From Brevibacillus laterosporus LMG 15441 (GTDB lineage: Bacteria; Bacillota; Bacilli; Brevibacillales; Brevibacillaceae), in contig NZ_CP007806.1 in the NCBI RefSeq assembly GCF_000219535.2, forward strand, positions 626,001-690,000: a DNA stretch of 64,000 bases, given 5' to 3'. Under the pieces are notes generated by a model that had not been told where the DNA came from, searched no databases, and worked only from the letters and a program-made list of their open reading frames with translations. Positions within the stretch are counted from its first letter, which is position 1. Every line of letters starts with the position of its first letter. Both the position numbers and the translations under genes were made by a program. Of this stretch, positions 44,140 through 53,234 are shown piece after piece.

Positions 44140-45060
44140 ATGGAACAAATCTTAAAGAACTTTTTCTTATTCCTTTCTAAAAATCAGGGATTAAATAAAG
44201 CGGCAAAGAAATGGGGGCTTCGTTTTGGCGCCAAACGAGTGGTGGCGGGAGAAACAATCGCAGAAGCCATTCGTGGTGTCCGTGAATTAAATCAAAAAGG
44301 GCTGGTTTGCACGCTGGATCATCTTGGAGAGTTTGTGTTTAGCGTAGAAGAGGCTAATGAATCCGCTGATTATTGCATGAAAACGATAGAAGCCATTTAT
44401 GAATCTAAAGTGGACTGTAATCTTTCGCTTAAAATGACACAACTGGGCTTGGATATTAGCCGTGACTTATGTGTTGGCAACATGCGCCGAATTTTAGATA
44501 CAGCCAAGCGATGTGGGAATATTTTTGTGCGCATTGATATGGAGGACTATGCTCATAATCAAGTGACCTTGGAAATCCTGCATGAACTATTAGAGGATTA
44601 TGATAATGTTGGTACTGTTATTCAAGCATACCTCTATAAATCAGAGAATGATGTGGAGAGTGTGAAAGATAAAAAAGGTAACCTACGTTTGGTAAAGGGT
44701 GCTTACAAGGAATCACCAGAGGTAGCGTATCCAGCAAAAATAGATGTTGATGAGAATTACAAGAAAATTATTAAGCAACATCTCCAAAATGGTAATTATG
44801 CAGCGATTGCCACACATGATGATGCCATTATTGCCTATGTGAAGCAATTAGAAAAGGAGATGGGTTTTTCGCGGGATCAATTTGAATTTCAAATGCTGTA
44901 TGGTATCCGTCCACAGTCCCAGCTAGATTTGGCAAAAGAGGGCTATAAAATGCGTGTGTACGTTCCGTATGGTAATGATTGGTATGGGTATTTCATGCGT
45001 CGTTTGGCGGAGCGTCCAGCCAATGTAGCATTTGTAATCAAGGGTCTATTTAGTCGTTAA
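44140..45060 (+). CDS. putB: Proline dehydrogenase
   Basis: About 306 residues, a monofunctional FAD enzyme oxidising proline to pyrroline-5-carboxylate. The family segments DEN-YKKIIKQ, ATHDDAIIAYV, FEFQMLYGIRPQ and VPYGNDWYGYFMRRLAERPAN near the C-terminus are diagnostic. GAGGGGG lies 8 bases before ATG 44140; ATG 44137 is adjacent. Expression should need SigL and the divergent activator. No P5C dehydrogenase or transporter is adjacent. Confidence 0.93.
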   Translation: MEQILKNFFLFLSKNQGLNKAAKKWGLRFGAKRVVAGETIAEAIRGVRELNQKGLVCTLDHLGEFVFSVEEANESADYCMKTIEAIYESKVDCNLSLKMTQLGLDISRDLCVGNMRRILDTAKRCGNIFVRIDMEDYAHNQVTLEILHELLEDYDNVGTVIQAYLYKSENDVESVKDKKGNLRLVKGAYKESPEVAYPAKIDVDENYKKIIKQHLQNGNYAAIATHDDAIIAYVKQLEKEMGFSRDQFEFQMLYGIRPQSQLDLAKEGYKMRVYVPYGNDWYGYFMRRLAERPANVAFVIKGLFSR

Positions 45061-45102
45061 TTACGCAAGGCATGATAACTATAGGGTTGTAATATGATGT
45101 AA

Positions 45103-45177
45103 AAGCCAAGTTTATGCATAGAGATGAAAGCGGGTACAATTTAACCTGTGTCTATGCATGGAAGCTTGGCTTGTTTT
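45103..45177 (+). terminator. Terminator after proline dehydrogenase
   Basis: AAGCCAAG...CATAGA pairs with TCTATGCAT...CTTGGCTT and a T-rich run follows. The remaining 45180-45500 region shows no SD-supported gene. Confidence 0.75.
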
Positions 45178-45503
45178 ATCTTCGCGTGTTGAATCATGCA
45201 GATATTATCTTCCAGTAGATGGCACATGAAGTCAGTTATCAATTTTGCTATGCTTATATCACATCTTTTGATGGATTATCGGAAGCTATTAACAAATCCT
45301 GGAGGAGTGCGATATAATAAGGTTGGTTGTTCACGATGGCTGAATCGCTATTGGTTAATATGGTTTATAAGCTTCTGAGGTAAAATGATCAGAAGATACA
45401 TAAACCAATTTTTTATAAGAAAATTGAAGTTTTTTAAAGCAGGAAAAATGGGGTATAAATGTAGTATAATTATAATTATTCTAGTTGTGGGGAGAGAAAC
45501 GAA

Positions 45504-45704
45504 ATGGAGCTTACTGGTCAACGCTTGTTCGTATTATGGAGAACCTTTTCTCAACTTGATTTTCTACGTCAAATTAGAGGACGTGACATCCCGGATCAGT
45601 CTGTAAATGAATTAATTAACAAAGTGAAAAATTTAGATGAAGTGGAAGTATTACCGATTGATACGGAACAATTACGTGAAACGGTAATCAAACTTCGTAA
45701 ATAA
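45504..45704 (+). CDS. 66-residue protein of unknown function
   Basis: ATG 45504 follows GGGGAGAG. The product is a small soluble protein, helical and mildly acidic (LWRTFSQLDFLRQIRGRDIPDQSVNELINKVKNL in parts), no Cys. A terminator follows closely. No family is recognised; the SD and terminator support a real gene. Confidence 0.65.
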   Translation: MELTGQRLFVLWRTFSQLDFLRQIRGRDIPDQSVNELINKVKNLDEVEVLPIDTEQLRETVIKLRK

Positions 45705-45710
45705 ATAAAA

Positions 45711-45742
45711 AGAAGGATGCTTAGGTTGCATCCTTTCTATTT
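45711..45742 (+). terminator. Terminator after the 66-aa gene
   Basis: AGAAGGATGC pairs with GCATCCTTTCT (one bulge) and a T-rich run follows. Confidence 0.75.
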
Positions 45743-45803
45743 CTATTTCAGCATAGGATGTGTAGGCTATGTGCATACCCCTTGCTAGAAAATGAATCAT
45801 AGA

Positions 45804-45847
45804 TGAAAAACCGGCCTCTCCTCAAACAGGATAAGTCGGTTTTTCAT
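45804..45847 (-). terminator. Terminator after the GNAT gene
   Basis: GAAAAACCG pairs with CGGTTTTTC; it lies just past the GNAT stop on the minus strand. Confidence 0.7.
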
Positions 45848-45851
45848 TTTG

Positions 45852-46358
45852 TTATAGAAATTTTGCCATGCATAAGACCGGCTGCGTCAGCTTCCCTACT
45901 GAAGCAGTCACCTGCCGATACTGTTCGAAACCTAATTTTCCCCAAAAATCTAATGCGCGTTGATTGGAGGTGATGACACCGATATGTACGGTCTTTTTAT
46001 CCAATGAACGAAAATACTCTTCTAACATTAGATAGGCTTTTTTCCCGTATCCCTTGCCCTGATAGCTGGAATCTATCAGTAATAAACCAATCCAAGGTTT
46101 TTGGTCGTTTGGATTTTCCAACAGAATATGCGAGATGCCAATGATTTTATCTTCATACCGAATAGCTAGCCAATGACCGGTTGGATATTGGTTTGCGTCC
46201 TCATATTCTCGGCTTAGTTCAGCGAGAGTTAATGTAGGTTCTCCGTTTGTAAGTACATTATAGTTCGGATTGCTGTTATATATTTCAACGGCACGAGGCA
46301 GTTCCTGTTGCTCTAATGAATTGATCAGCAATTGATCCTGATAAAAGGATAGACTCAT
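45852..46358 (-). CDS. GNAT-family N-acetyltransferase
   Basis: A 168-residue acetyltransferase with the acetyl-CoA loop pattern YQGKGYGKKAYLMLEEYF and the following NQRALDFWGKLGFEQYR strand-helix. The start lies 1 base after the DinB-type gene stop (TAATATG), so they are coupled. Substrate unknown. Confidence 0.87.
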   Translation of the reverse strand: MSLSFYQDQLLINSLEQQELPRAVEIYNSNPNYNVLTNGEPTLTLAELSREYEDANQYPTGHWLAIRYEDKIIGISHILLENPNDQKPWIGLLLIDSSYQGKGYGKKAYLMLEEYFRSLDKKTVHIGVITSNQRALDFWGKLGFEQYRQVTASVGKLTQPVLCMAKFL

Positions 46359-46359
46359 A

Positions 46360-46818
46360 TTAGGCTTGCGCTCCGTATTTTTTTATCCAGCCAATTTGAC
46401 CAGCGTGATATCCTTTATGATAAAGTAATAGACCAAAGGCATCACGCGGGGTCATGACACCAATGCGAGATTCGACTGGTTGATCCCAGCTTTCTTCCGG
46501 TAATAATTCCATTGATTGCAAGAGGAATTGGCTAGCGCGTTCCGTGTAATCCATCAAATCGTTTAGGTTAACCCAGACTCCTGTGTCTGTAACCTTGCCT
46601 AAGGTAAAGATGCCTTCTTCCTTAGCAGGTGTTTGGTTAAAAAACATCTGAGAAAAAGCATACTCTACCTCAGCGATGTGCCTGATAAGAAACCCGATCG
46701 AATTAGTGGCAGGAGGAAGTTTCCACGATAGATGTTCCTCACTGATTCCCTGCAATAAAGCTAGATAACGCTTTTGATGAGTAGCATGGTATTGTGGTGC
46801 TAATTCTTGAACAATCAT
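46360..46818 (-). CDS. DinB/DUF664-like four-helix-bundle protein
   Basis: About 152 residues. Three metal-binding His are placed as in the DinB superfamily: FLIRHIAEVEYAF, then HKGYHAGQIGWI near the C-terminus. Members include thiol-dependent transferases and damage-inducible proteins. ATG 46818 follows GGAAGGGTG. Translationally coupled to the GNAT gene. Confidence 0.82.
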   Translation of the reverse strand: MIVQELAPQYHATHQKRYLALLQGISEEHLSWKLPPATNSIGFLIRHIAEVEYAFSQMFFNQTPAKEEGIFTLGKVTDTGVWVNLNDLMDYTERASQFLLQSMELLPEESWDQPVESRIGVMTPRDAFGLLLYHKGYHAGQIGWIKKYGAQA

Positions 46819-46971
46819 GGGACACACCCTTCCTTAACGTATGGATACATAGCCTTGTCCTTTATTATATGAGATAATTTTTGAAATTTCACGCAAGCAA
46901 AAAAGAAAAATGTTCAAGCTCTACAAGAATCGTATATAATCAAAAAAAGGGAAAATAAGGAGGCTACAGAC

Positions 46972-47391
46972 ATGGCACATACCTTTGCTTTTACGGTTCG
47001 TTCTACAGAAGTTGATTTTATTGGTCATGTGAACAACGCCAAATATTTGGAATATATGGAATGGGCTCGCTTTGACTGGTTAATCACTGAGGGATATACT
47101 ATAGAGGAGCTACAGAGACGGCATATTTTCCCGGTAGTTGTGAATATGAATGTCAATTATCGAAGTGAGCTTGTCATGGGTGATGAGATTACGATTCACA
47201 CTACCTTGGTTAACGTAGGCAAACGGAGCTTTGTCATCAAGCACGAATTGCATCATGAGAAGAAGGGTTTGGTCGCAGATGGCCTTGTTACAATGGTGAT
47301 GATTGATCAGACTAAACGGCGTGCGGTTGAATTGCCGAATGAGTTAAAAGAGTTATTTCTTTCTATACAAAAAGAAGAATTGATACCCTAA
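46972..47391 (+). CDS. Hot-dog acyl-CoA thioesterase (YbgC/FadM-like)
   Basis: A 139-residue 4HBT-family thioesterase. The N-terminal TEVDFIGHVNNAKYLEYMEWAR carries the catalytic Asp and the HVNN signature. It resembles acyl-CoA or acyl-ACP thioesterases. AAGGAGG precedes the ATG at 9 bases. A weak terminator hairpin follows. Confidence 0.87.
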   Translation: MAHTFAFTVRSTEVDFIGHVNNAKYLEYMEWARFDWLITEGYTIEELQRRHIFPVVVNMNVNYRSELVMGDEITIHTTLVNVGKRSFVIKHELHHEKKGLVADGLVTMVMIDQTKRRAVELPNELKELFLSIQKEELIP

Positions 47392-47447
47392 GTAGTTGCT
47401 GCTACAAATTTGATTCCTTTTGGGGAATAATATTTGTGTGCTGTTTA

Positions 47448-47475
47448 CCCTCCGCTATCGGGGGGTTATTTCTTT
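47448..47475 (+). terminator. Weak terminator after thioesterase gene
   Basis: CCCTCCG pairs with CGGGGGG (one G-U) and a T-rich run follows. Confidence 0.5.
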
Positions 47476-47602
47476 TCATATGAAAACAAAGGAGGGGAGT
47501 GAGCTGGAAAGAAACGATTGACAATTGTCTTTTTGTGAAACATAATCAACTATTATGTATAGAAAATAGCAATTACGTTTATGAAGAAAAAGGAGTACGA
47601 AT

Positions 47603-48976
47603 ATGGTACGTTCTAAAAGAAGCATCCTGACCGCTTTGATGGTAACGACATTTTTAACAGCCATTGATACGACTGTAGTAACAACGGCAATGCCTGCCAT
47701 CGCAAATGATTTGGGACAAACAACCCTCATTTCCTGGGTGTTTTCTATCTATTTGCTAACAACGGCTGTTACGACACCTATTTATGGAAAGCTAGCTGAT
47801 TTGTTTGGACGAAAAAAAATCTTCTTATTTGGTACGACTGTTTTTTTAACAGGTTCATTTTTATGCGGCTTGTCTGGCTCTATGACACAGCTCATGCTAT
47901 ACCGAGGTATTCAGGGCTTGGGAGCTGGAGCTGTTCAACCGATCACTATGACAATTATTGGCGATTTGTTCACACAGGAAGAACGTGCTAAATTGATGGG
48001 ATTATTTAGTGCGGTATGGGGAGTAGCGGCAATCGTAGGGCCTGTAATTGGCGGTTTTTTCGTAGATTATGTGGCTTGGGAATGGATTTTTTATATTAAT
48101 ATTCCAATTGGACTTGTTAGCATCTTTATGATTTCAAAATATTTCAAGGAAGAGCTTACTCCTAAAACGGTTCATATCGATTATTGGGGAGCATTATTCT
48201 TCACTGGCAGTTTAGTTTCGTTCCTGTACACACTCTTAGCAGAGGGTGAGGGACAAGGGATTACTTTTAATGCTACAACCATATCCTTACTGATCGTCAG
48301 CCTTGTTCTATTTTGCATCTTTCTTGCTATTGAAAGACGCACACCAGAACCGATGCTTCCATTACCCTTATTTAAGCGTCGTTTAATTGCAACTTCGCAG
48401 GCTATTTCTGTTTTACATGGAGCTTTATTAATTGGTGTATCTGTTTATATGCCCAACTGGCTTATCAATATTGTCGGCTTATCCGCAACGCTTGCGGGGA
48501 TTGTCGTTCTGCCATTGTCGCTTGGCTGGCCATTAGCAGCTTCTGTAGGTGGACGTTATTACAGTCGCTTGGGATATAAATGGCTGGTGGCAATTGGTGG
48601 AGTTTTCTTTTTGATTGGTCAACTTCTCCTATCATTCCTTACGCCAGCAACATCTGTGTTCTATATTGGCTTCTTAATGTTTATTCTGGGACTGGGCTTT
48701 GGGCTGACAATGACTGCTATCACGATTGCAGTACAAAGTAGCGTCGTCTGGCGCCAACGTGGTGTCGCGACTAGTTCCGTACAATTCATGAGAACGATGG
48801 GACAAACTGTAGGGATTACGATGTTTGGTGCTGTATTTAATATGTATCTATTACAAGGACATATGGAAACCGGTTTAATCAAAGTTTTCCATGCTCTATT
48901 TGTAACAGCGATTATTGGGATGTTTGTAACGATTCTACTGCCGAAAAAAGCAGAGCAAGTAGAAGAAGAGCGCTAA
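47603..48976 (+). CDS. DHA2-family MFS multidrug transporter
   Basis: A 457-residue transporter. MFS motif A is GKLADLFGRKK and the drug-antiporter motif C is GPVIGG; the TFLTAIDTTVVTTAMPAIA helix is typical of 14-helix DHA2 exporters. The 457-residue length and hydrophobicity fit about 13-14 helices. AAAGGAG precedes the start. Substrate unknown, multidrug or antibiotic efflux likely. Confidence 0.9.
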   Translation: MVRSKRSILTALMVTTFLTAIDTTVVTTAMPAIANDLGQTTLISWVFSIYLLTTAVTTPIYGKLADLFGRKKIFLFGTTVFLTGSFLCGLSGSMTQLMLYRGIQGLGAGAVQPITMTIIGDLFTQEERAKLMGLFSAVWGVAAIVGPVIGGFFVDYVAWEWIFYINIPIGLVSIFMISKYFKEELTPKTVHIDYWGALFFTGSLVSFLYTLLAEGEGQGITFNATTISLLIVSLVLFCIFLAIERRTPEPMLPLPLFKRRLIATSQAISVLHGALLIGVSVYMPNWLINIVGLSATLAGIVVLPLSLGWPLAASVGGRYYSRLGYKWLVAIGGVFFLIGQLLLSFLTPATSVFYIGFLMFILGLGFGLTMTAITIAVQSSVVWRQRGVATSSVQFMRTMGQTVGITMFGAVFNMYLLQGHMETGLIKVFHALFVTAIIGMFVTILLPKKAEQVEEER

Positions 48977-48980
48977 TCTA

Positions 48981-49034
48981 AAAAAGCAAGATCAATAAAA
49001 GGGCGATTCCTGCCTTTCATGATCTTGCTTTTTT
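48981..49034 (+). terminator. Terminator after the DHA2 transporter gene
   Basis: AAAAAGCAAGATCA pairs with TGATCTTGCTTTTT. Confidence 0.9.
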
Positions 49035-49157
49035 ATGTAAACAGGCTTGTTTTGGTACAGTTCGTGCTTTGTGCTGTCTTCATTATCTTGTCAGTCTCAG
49101 GGCTTCATGATAAACTTGTCAAAATCTATCAAAAACAGGGAAGAAGGAGGATACAGC

Positions 49158-49862
49158 ATGAAAACAATCGGTCTGTTAGGCGGTATGAGCTGGGAATCTA
49201 CTACTGAATACTATAAGAACATCAATCAGATGGTGAATCAACGAGTCGGAGCTCTTGCGTCAGCCAAATGTGTTGTATACTCAGTTAATTTTGAAGAGAT
49301 TGTTCAGTGTCAAAAAGAAGGACGTTGGGACGATGCTACGGCTATATTAGGTCAAGCGGCACAGCATCTTGAGAAGGCTGGAGCAGAATGTTTGCTAGTT
49401 TGTACCAATACCATGCATAAAATTGCCAAACAAATCTCTGCCTCCGTTACCATTCCCTTTTTACATATCGCAGATGCCACAGCAGAAAAGATTCGGGAAC
49501 AAAAGCTGCGGAAAATAGGATTGCTGGGTACGAAATTTACGATGGAACAGGACTTTTTTATTGAAAAGATGAAAGACCACGGCATCGAAATTATTGTACC
49601 AGAGGAGAAAGAGCGAGATATTGTTCATCAGGTGATTTTTGACGAGCTTTGTAAAGGGATCATTACCAGCGCATCACGTCAAGCTTATCGGGAAATTATG
49701 GATTCCCTAGTGAAAGCGGGAGCAGAGGGGATTATCCTTGGATGTACGGAAATTACCTTGTTAGTGAACGCAGAGGATGCGACTGTTCCATTATTTGATA
49801 CTACGCGGATACACGCGGAAAAAGCAGTTGATTTTGCGTTGTCACAGGTGAATAATGAATAA
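49158..49862 (+). CDS. Aspartate/glutamate racemase family protein
   Basis: A 234-residue amino-acid racemase of the Asp/Glu/hydantoin family, YgeA-like. GGMSWESTTEYY is near the start, and the two catalytic Cys are in LLVCTNTMH and ILGCTEITLL. It interconverts L- and D-amino acids without PLP. ATG 49158 follows AAGGAGG; the frame runs further upstream but without SD and through the previous terminator. Confidence 0.88.
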   Translation: MKTIGLLGGMSWESTTEYYKNINQMVNQRVGALASAKCVVYSVNFEEIVQCQKEGRWDDATAILGQAAQHLEKAGAECLLVCTNTMHKIAKQISASVTIPFLHIADATAEKIREQKLRKIGLLGTKFTMEQDFFIEKMKDHGIEIIVPEEKERDIVHQVIFDELCKGIITSASRQAYREIMDSLVKAGAEGIILGCTEITLLVNAEDATVPLFDTTRIHAEKAVDFALSQVNNE

Positions 49863-49902
49863 TTTCATCACCAGCGATAATGCTAATCCTGAGTGACAAG
49901 GT

Positions 49903-49946
49903 AAAAAAAGACCTTCCTTTTTTTAAAAAAGGGAAGGTCTTTTTTT
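49903..49946. terminator. Bidirectional terminator
   Basis: AAAAAAAGACCTTCC pairs with GGAAGGTCTTTTTTT, between convergent genes. Confidence 0.93.
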
Positions 49947-49992
49947 CTCAGAAGTATGTGATTACTGACGGCGATCTATACAATCTTGTGAA

Positions 49993-50901
49993 TTACCTTT
50001 CAGATTTGGTAAGCTTTTTTAAGGGTAAGGAAATATTTTGAAAGCGTGTGAAGGAAAAACACCCTAGAATGACAATTAAACTCCCATATACCTGAGTCCA
50101 GGTCATCTGCTCATCTAGCAGCAATAAGGCTAATAACGCCGTAAAAATGGGATTAAAATTAAGAAACATCCCTGCTGTGGTCCCGCCAAGCTGCTTAACC
50201 CCCATGTTCCAAAGCACCATGCTAATAACAGTCGCAAATACACTGATATACAATGTGCCCCAAATAAACTCAGCATTAAGATTAGTGATTGTAAAGCTAC
50301 TGAAATTGAAGGGCAACAGCATCAAGACCCCGAAGAATCCAGAATACAAAGTGGACATTAGTGCAGAAACATCGCGCATAGCCCATCTCCCCGCTACAGA
50401 ATAGAGCCCCCAGGTAGCTACAGCGGCTAACATCAAAAGGTCTCCAGAATTAAAGCGAAGTGACAACAGGGCATGCCAATCTCCCTTAGATAGTACCAGT
50501 AGGACCCCTGTAAAGCACAGAATCATTGAGCCTATCTGTAAAGCCTTTATTTTCTCACGCAATAAAAGAAAAGAAAAGATAGCAATTGAGATGGGGTTAA
50601 GTGTAGAGAGTAAGCCGACATTTGTTGCAGCAGTACGCTCTAGGGCCCAGAACATAAATAAATTAAATAAGACCACGCCAGTAGCTCCCATCAGGATGAG
50701 CGGTAAGATCGCCCTGCGAGGTGGTAGGAGGCGTTTTTCCACTAGGTAGACTACAGGAATTAATACAATGACGGCAATCATATAGCGTAAATTGGTTAAG
50801 GTCATGGAGGATGCATGGTTTACCAAAAATTTACCCACTACAAAATTGCCACTCCAGAGAAAGCTTGTAAAAAGTAATAGAGCGACATACATCGGTTTCA
50901 T
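49993..50901 (-). CDS. EamA-family (DMT) metabolite transporter
   Basis: A 302-residue membrane protein with ten helices and the internal duplication of the EamA family; the second half carries FLNFNPIFTALLALLLLDEQ. Such proteins export amino acids or metabolites. A short SD (GGAG) precedes the start. Confidence 0.87.
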   Translation of the reverse strand: MKPMYVALLLFTSFLWSGNFVVGKFLVNHASSMTLTNLRYMIAVIVLIPVVYLVEKRLLPPRRAILPLILMGATGVVLFNLFMFWALERTAATNVGLLSTLNPISIAIFSFLLLREKIKALQIGSMILCFTGVLLVLSKGDWHALLSLRFNSGDLLMLAAVATWGLYSVAGRWAMRDVSALMSTLYSGFFGVLMLLPFNFSSFTITNLNAEFIWGTLYISVFATVISMVLWNMGVKQLGGTTAGMFLNFNPIFTALLALLLLDEQMTWTQVYGSLIVILGCFSFTRFQNISLPLKKLTKSER

Positions 50902-51365
50902 CTGCGTGATCTCCTACTCCTAACATTATCAGATTGTTACATTCTCTTTAAGAGAGACATTTTGAGTGGATTCTATACCTATCACCAAGGGTTTGCTGAA
51001 ACGGTAGAATCAACTAATGGCGATACTTAGTGAGTGATGTTGATAGTAAAGAAAGATCACCCCATTCAGTTTCATTCCAAAAGATCCAAAAGTCCTCTTT
51101 TCTAATGTGGAATTCTGTAATTATTCACCCTTTTCCTTCTTGCTTTTAAATATGCAGGTAAGAATCAAGTTTGCGTTATTATTTTTACGACATAAATTTG
51201 ATTCTTTATAATTTATTACATAATTTTTGTGCGTCGTCAGACAATAATAATCTATTCCATTCAAAATATGTGTTTTTATCTGATGGTACATGCCCTTTCA
51301 AAAATAGAAAATCACCATATAATGCAATAGCACCAATAATATTTATTATGAAAGTGGTGATTTAT
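50902..51365. other. Intergenic region before the collagen-associated gene
   Basis: About 464 AT-rich bases. A longer open frame upstream of 51366 exists (from 51171) but has no SD and is not counted. I found no convincing sporulation-sigma promoter by eye. Confidence 0.5.
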
Positions 51366-51842
51366 ATGTCCTTTATCAATAGAATTGTAAATGGAGATTT
51401 TGAAACGGGAACCCTTACCCCATGGGGTTCTTCAAATGTATCCATTACTAACCTGCACAGTCACACAGGTAATTTTTCTGCACAATTACTTGGAGGTACG
51501 ACTAGTAGTCTCTTGACTCAATTAGTACCTGTAGTACCCGGAGAGAGTTTTGAATTTTTTCTATCAATCGCAAAAACAGGGGGATTGCCAAGCCCTCAGG
51601 TAGATATTACAATCATTTATTTAAATATAGTTGCTCTCCCTGTTAGTATCGGTTTGAGTACGCCAATTCCGTTTGATCATCTTCCTGATAACACGAATAA
51701 TAAAAATTGGACTACCATTTACGAAACAACTTCAATTGTACCTCTAACGGCGATTGATGCAGTGGTTCTTATTAATAATGTTCCTTCTCCAGCAACTGCA
51801 GATATAGTAGTTGATAGCATCGCATTATTACAAACATCGTAA
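51366..51842 (+). CDS. NTTRR-F1-like domain protein, truncated collagen-like surface protein
   Basis: A 158-residue protein: INRIVNGDFETGTLTPWGS at the start, VPVVPGESFEFFLSIAKTG in the middle and VLINNVPSPATADIVVDSI near the end. This is the NTTRR-F1-type domain found at the N-terminus of Gly-X-Y (collagen-like) spore or cell-surface proteins of Bacillales. Here the frame ends in a TAA formed at the junction of a 136-bp tandem duplication, so the collagen region is not translated. ATG 51366 follows AAAGTGGTGA. The short product may still be made. Confidence 0.75.
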   Translation: MSFINRIVNGDFETGTLTPWGSSNVSITNLHSHTGNFSAQLLGGTTSSLLTQLVPVVPGESFEFFLSIAKTGGLPSPQVDITIIYLNIVALPVSIGLSTPIPFDHLPDNTNNKNWTTIYETTSIVPLTAIDAVVLINNVPSPATADIVVDSIALLQTS

Positions 51843-52055
51843 CTGGACTACTATCTACGAAACAATTTCTGTTGTACCTGTAACGGCACTGAAGCATTGG
51901 TTCTTATTAATAAGATTCCTTCTGCATCAACTTTAGATATAGTTGTTGATGGCATCGTATTATTATTACAAACTGGTGCAGGAGCAAAAGGTGTTACTAG
52001 CGACACTGGAGCAACCTGAGCAAAAGGTGCTACTGGAAGCTTAATAAATTTCTGA
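51841..52055 (+). pseudogene. Decayed copy of the NTTRR end plus collagen-like repeat remnant
   Basis: From 51841 the sequence repeats 51705 onward (WTTIYET, then VLIN and VVDGI after a 1-base deletion near 51890). It then enters GAGAKGVTSDTGAT-stop-AKGATGS, a Gly-X-Y repeat with one Gly codon changed to AGC and one GGA changed to TGA (52017). A further stop is at 52053. These mark a collagen-like reading frame that has decayed after the duplication. Confidence 0.8.
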
Positions 52056-52522
52056 GTTTTTTGAGAATAAAACCAACACTAGCGGTCACAATTGTAAGAG
52101 TGGCCGCTTCCATTGTATATAGTCCTTTTACAAGCTATTGAGCCGAGAAAACCCTTGTTTTTAATCTATGAGATGGTATCGTCACCAATTTCAAACTGAT
52201 CTAGCTGTTTGCAGTATCCATAACATGGTGTAGTAGCTTATTAACTATAATTGGACCTATTACTGAAGTTCTCATGATGAATTACAACAAGCAATAGTGA
52301 AACTCCTAACCTGACATGATATAATTTTCTTGTTTATACATATTTTTGTGAAAATATAGAATAAATGTATAATCCATTTTAATAAACTTGGATTGTATTC
52401 CTATCTAGTAAAAAAGAAACGAGAGCAGGAAACGATATTTTTATCCCGAGACTAATAGCTTCAGCCAGCTAACAAGAGAGAAAAGTACTGTTTGCCAATC
52501 TTGACATCTTATTAGGAATGGA
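52056..52522. other. Intergenic region after the collagen remnant
   Basis: About 467 AT-rich bases. The hairpin AGCGGTCAC/GTGGCCGCT at 52081-52108 lacks a strong T run and may be the old terminator of the collagen gene. No other gene is supported. Confidence 0.5.
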
Positions 52523-53122
52523 GTGCTATGCTTGTCTATTGCTGTAATTATGGGATTTATAACCGTTTTTATTGTACTTATTGGCTTACTTGTTTTTTTG
52601 ATGTTTAGACAAAATCAATTACATAAAGCGGAAGAAAAACAGCTACTTACTAGCTGTAAGGTTTGCCAAAAGCAGATTTCAGTAAAGGCTGAGATTTGCC
52701 CGCATTGTGGAAAACGGCTTAAAATGTCGCCAGTGATGAGGTGTCTTATTGTCCTTCTCATTTTAGGAGTGATGGGAGTAGCTACAATTGTTGTAGTTAA
52801 TTTTACCATACCCGCAAATGGTACAAGTAAGCCGGCTAGTGTAGGTCGGTTATTTTGGGATGAATCCATAGCGATTTACAATATGCTAGATAAAAAGATC
52901 AGCTACAATACCGGCACAAACTCTGAAGAATCACAGTTTATTCTTGATTATATAGGTAAATATGGGATTAATAATTTAACCCCTGATGAGCTTACCATAT
53001 ATTCTTATGTATTGGATATTATTATGACTCATCAAGATCAGCAGGAGGGGGACACCGATGTGGTCCATTCACCCAAATTTGTAAAGGCAAAATCGAAGCT
53101 AAAAGATATGTTTGAAAAGTAA
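52523..53122 (+). CDS. Membrane protein with a zinc ribbon
   Basis: About 199 residues. A first membrane helix (residues about 5-28), then a zinc ribbon with C45-x2-C48 and C58-P-H-C61, a second helix (residues about 71-93), and a soluble C-terminal part ending in a charged helix. No enzyme motif. A GTG at 52523 is in frame; TTG at 52532 has GGAG 8 bases upstream, so either start is possible. Function unknown. Confidence 0.7.
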   Translation: MLCLSIAVIMGFITVFIVLIGLLVFLMFRQNQLHKAEEKQLLTSCKVCQKQISVKAEICPHCGKRLKMSPVMRCLIVLLILGVMGVATIVVVNFTIPANGTSKPASVGRLFWDESIAIYNMLDKKISYNTGTNSEESQFILDYIGKYGINNLTPDELTIYSYVLDIIMTHQDQQEGDTDVVHSPKFVKAKSKLKDMFEK

Positions 53123-53165
53123 TAGTATCAATATCAATTAGGGTGTTCTTGATTCTTTATAGGAA

Positions 53166-53221
53166 AATCCCCCTTTACGTAACTAGATAGGTTATTCTTA
53201 TCGTCTACGTAAAGGGGGATT
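53166..53221. terminator. Strong bidirectional terminator
   Basis: AATCCCCCTTTACGTA pairs perfectly with TACGTAAAGGGGGATT, between convergent genes. Confidence 0.95.
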
Positions 53222-53234
53222 GCTTATCTACATT

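Noticed and set aside
45196-45480. Two plus-strand frames after the putB terminator
   Set aside because: No SD, start codons poorly placed, no recognisable protein pattern.
51171-51365. N-terminal extension of the NTTRR-type gene
   Set aside because: No SD, atypical residues; the domain starts at ATG 51366 with an SD-like GTGGTGA.
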